A stretch of 64,000 bases of DNA, taken from positions 1 through 64,000 of the forward strand of contig CAYHEC010000010.1 of the NCBI GenBank assembly GCA_964355675.1. The letters run 5' to 3'. Of the stretch, positions 62,309-64,000 are shown piece by piece. The notes beneath the pieces were generated by a model that was not told where the DNA came from, did not search any database, and saw nothing but the letters and a program-made list of their open reading frames with translations. Each line of letters opens with the position of its first letter. Position 1 is the first letter of the stretch. The translations under genes were made by a program, and so were the position numbers. This stretch comes from CAMBDS01 sp964355675. Lineage in GTDB: Bacteria > Electryoneota > AABM5-125-24 > Hatepunaeales > Hatepunaeaceae.

Positions 62309-63270
62309 AGTAAAATACCTTTATTAAAATTTGATGTTGAAATAAAAGACATTAGCTTTTCAGCCATAAATCGCTCTGTCGCATGCATCGACTGCCATGT
62401 TGCGCCACCGAGATGAGGTGTGATTAACAAATTCTCATTGGTTCTTGCATAATCGATCAGTATGTTCGAAGTATCAGTATTTGTTCTTTCCTCTGACAAT
62501 ACATCGAGTGCGGCGCCGGCTAAATGACCAGATTTCAGATGCTCAAGAAGTGCCGGATCATCAATAATTGCTCCCCGCGAAGTATTTATCAATAATGATC
62601 CTTTGGGTAGCCAATCGAATTCTTCGGAACCGACCATCCCGGATGTATCTGCATTTAAAGGGACATGGATCGAAAGGACATCACAATTCTGAAAAAGCTC
62701 CTTCATGGTGTTATAGCGAACAAGACTGGGATGATTAAAATCCTCAATATCAAAATATCCAACCGACATCTTGAAAGCTTGCCCGAAACTTGCGACTTGT
62801 TTCCCCACTCGACCAAGACCAAGGATGCCAAGCCGTTTTCCAGCTAATTCAATTCCTTTAAAACGATCGCGATCCCACTGACCTTCACAAACAGAATTGA
62901 AGGCTTGAGGTATATTTCTCGCAAGTGAAAGTAATAGCGCCCAGGTATGCTCGGCAGTGGCGCGAATTGAAGAAAGAAACTCGTACTCACCACGAAGACT
63001 TAATACGGTAATCCCCAATTGCTTAGCAGAGTCCATGTCGATATGATCGACTCCGGTCGTTGGTGTGACTATCACTTTTAGTCTATGCCCTGAAGACATA
63101 AGTTCTTTATCAATATTGTGTTTCAGTCGTGTAATTAACACTTCGATAGACGGGATTTCGGTCAATAGCTCTTGTCTGGTCAGCTCTCCTTCACAATATT
63201 CACCCAACTTCTTATAAATATTCTGCGCTTCTGATGAGTAGTCAGACGGTTCAAGATTCCATATTCGCAC
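62284..63270 (-). CDS. D-isomer-specific 2-hydroxyacid dehydrogenase (phosphoglycerate-dehydrogenase-like)
   Basis: This 328-residue NAD-dependent oxidoreductase has the nucleotide fold LGILGLGRVGKQVASFG near 150-166. Substrate and catalytic residues follow: LINTSRGAIIDDPALL (Arg), ALDVLSEERT (Glu) and TPHLGGATWQSMHATE (His). It lacks the C-terminal ACT or ASB domains of many SerA proteins. It is inserted between neuB and neuC with 1-bp and 25-bp overlaps, so it is part of the nonulosonic-acid cassette. It might supply a 2-keto acid or modify a 2-hydroxyacid side chain on the sugar (as in lactylated or glycerylated sugars). Serine synthesis is the alternative. The role is inferred. Confidence 0.8.
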   Translation of the reverse strand: MRIWNLEPSDYSSEAQNIYKKLGEYCEGELTRQELLTEIPSIEVLITRLKHNIDKELMSSGHRLKVIVTPTTGVDHIDMDSAKQLGITVLSLRGEYEFLSSIRATAEHTWALLLSLARNIPQAFNSVCEGQWDRDRFKGIELAGKRLGILGLGRVGKQVASFGQAFKMSVGYFDIEDFNHPSLVRYNTMKELFQNCDVLSIHVPLNADTSGMVGSEEFDWLPKGSLLINTSRGAIIDDPALLEHLKSGHLAGAALDVLSEERTNTDTSNILIDYARTNENLLITPHLGGATWQSMHATERFMAEKLMSFISTSNFNKGILLSEISVSL

Positions 63271-64000
63271 TATGCGAAGTCCTCTTCAGTTACCGGTCTG
63301 TTTTCGAGAACATCGTTCTTCAGTCTGCGTCCAATAATGGTTTCCAATTTGTCGAATCGCAAGCCTGCTCCGGCTTTCTTTAGAGTAACATCGTTCCTGG
63401 CTAAAACGCTCCCGGCTTTAAGATCATGAGAAGCAACCAGACTTTTTGCGAATATACTCCGAGTGGTTGAAAGCTCTTCGGCTATGGTATTTTTGGTCAC
63501 GGGATTATTCTGGACCGTTTCGATAAACCTCACACCTGCCACCAAGTCTTTCAATTCCGAGGTAGTTATCGATGAGGAAACATCGGGGCCAAACATTTCT
63601 CGAGATAGGGTCACATGCACTTCAATTAGATCGACGCCGAGCATCGCAGAAGCAATCCCGGGATAGATTGTACCGCTGTGGTCGGAAAGCCCAACTTTAC
63701 AACCGTAACGATTTTTATACAGCGGTATCAAATTCAATCCGACCTTTTCGGGAGGCGTAGGATACATCGATGTGCATTGTAATAAAGTAAGTTCATTCCC
63801 AAGAGTCTTGATGTACGATACAATTTCGTCTAATTCGGAAAGAGAACTCATTCCAGTAGAAATCCAAATTGGTAAAGCGGTGTCTGCCATCAATTGAAGT
63901 AGTGGCTTATTGGTGACTTCACCTGAGCCAACTTTCCATGCGGCGACACCGATTTTCGAGAGCATCTCGGCGGCTTCCATGGAAAAGGGAGAGCTTAAGA
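63270..64000 (-). CDS. neuB: N-acetylneuraminate/legionaminate synthase, 5' partial at the right edge
   Basis: NeuB-type synthases condense a 6-carbon sugar (ManNAc or analogue) with phosphoenolpyruvate to a nine-carbon nonulosonic acid. The frame continues past the first visible Met (63980) as LSSPFSMEAAEML, so the start and roughly 100 N-terminal residues are beyond the window. Visible blocks are KVGSGEVTNKPLLQLMADTA, LLQCTSMYPTPPEKVGLN, KVGLSDHSGTIYPGIASAML, and EVHVTLSREMFGPD. A C-terminal SAF (antifreeze-like) domain begins near STTRSIFAKSLVASHD and ends VTEEDF. It overlaps the dehydrogenase start by one base. Which nonulosonic acid is made is unknown. Confidence 0.9.
   Translation of the reverse strand, partial: LSSPFSMEAAEMLSKIGVAAWKVGSGEVTNKPLLQLMADTALPIWISTGMSSLSELDEIVSYIKTLGNELTLLQCTSMYPTPPEKVGLNLIPLYKNRYGCKVGLSDHSGTIYPGIASAMLGVDLIEVHVTLSREMFGPDVSSSITTSELKDLVAGVRFIETVQNNPVTKNTIAEELSTTRSIFAKSLVASHDLKAGSVLARNDVTLKKAGAGLRFDKLETIIGRRLKNDVLENRPVTEEDFA

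Overview
The window looks like a chromosomal segment of an uncultured Gram-negative bacterium of the Fibrobacteres-Chlorobi-Bacteroidetes (FCB) superphylum or a neighbouring candidate phylum. Three secreted proteins end in a type IX (Por) secretion C-terminal sorting domain. One of them is a giant protein built from pectate-lyase-like beta-helices and DGG-type propeller repeats. There is a complete RND tripartite pump with an outer-membrane factor, a Wzi-like outer-membrane barrel and a large surface-polysaccharide locus. Few starts have a strong Shine-Dalgarno and several use TTG, as is common in that group. The exact phylum cannot be settled from sequence inspection alone.

Layout. Positions 1-636 hold the end of a sorted secreted protein and a small lipoprotein. 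Positions 726-7010 (minus) are one efflux operon: TetR repressor, TolC-type channel, periplasmic adaptor and RND permease, with a double TetR operator around a perfect TATAAT. Positions 7160-8105 (minus) carry an ECF sigma factor and a small His/Cys-rich membrane protein. Positions 8303-25115 (plus) carry Mpl, a zinc-ribbon protein, a beta-barrel protein, a deacetylase-like sorted protein, a CNNM/CorC protein, a PpiD-like foldase, a lipoprotein, a rubrerythrin-like protein coupled to UDP-glucuronate decarboxylase, an XRE regulator, and a 1135-residue protein with GND-Y solenoid and HEAT repeats. Positions 25570-32283 hold the 2237-residue sorted protein.

From 32431 to the right edge nearly everything is on the minus strand and concerns surface glycans. 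The genes cover: KdsD; a UDP-GlcNAc 6-dehydrogenase plus oxidoreductase, aminotransferase and acetyltransferase that together could make UDP-2,3-diacetamido-2,3-dideoxy-glucuronate; several epimerases; a phosphoglycosyl transferase that could start chain synthesis; GT2 and GT4 glycosyltransferases; an O-antigen ligase/polymerase; a GtrB-like transferase, SMR-type protein and GT-C enzymes suggesting periplasmic glycan modification; and a nonulosonic-acid cassette (NeuB, a D-2-hydroxyacid dehydrogenase, NeuC, NeuA) followed by an AsnB-type amidotransferase. NeuB runs off the right edge.

The most unusual non-genic signal is a set of dispersed perfect or near-perfect palindromes of several sequence families, dense in the left 37 kb and almost absent from the glycan locus. 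They are mostly intergenic, but two sit in-frame inside the HEAT region of the GND-Y protein and three others sit inside the sorting domain at the left edge.
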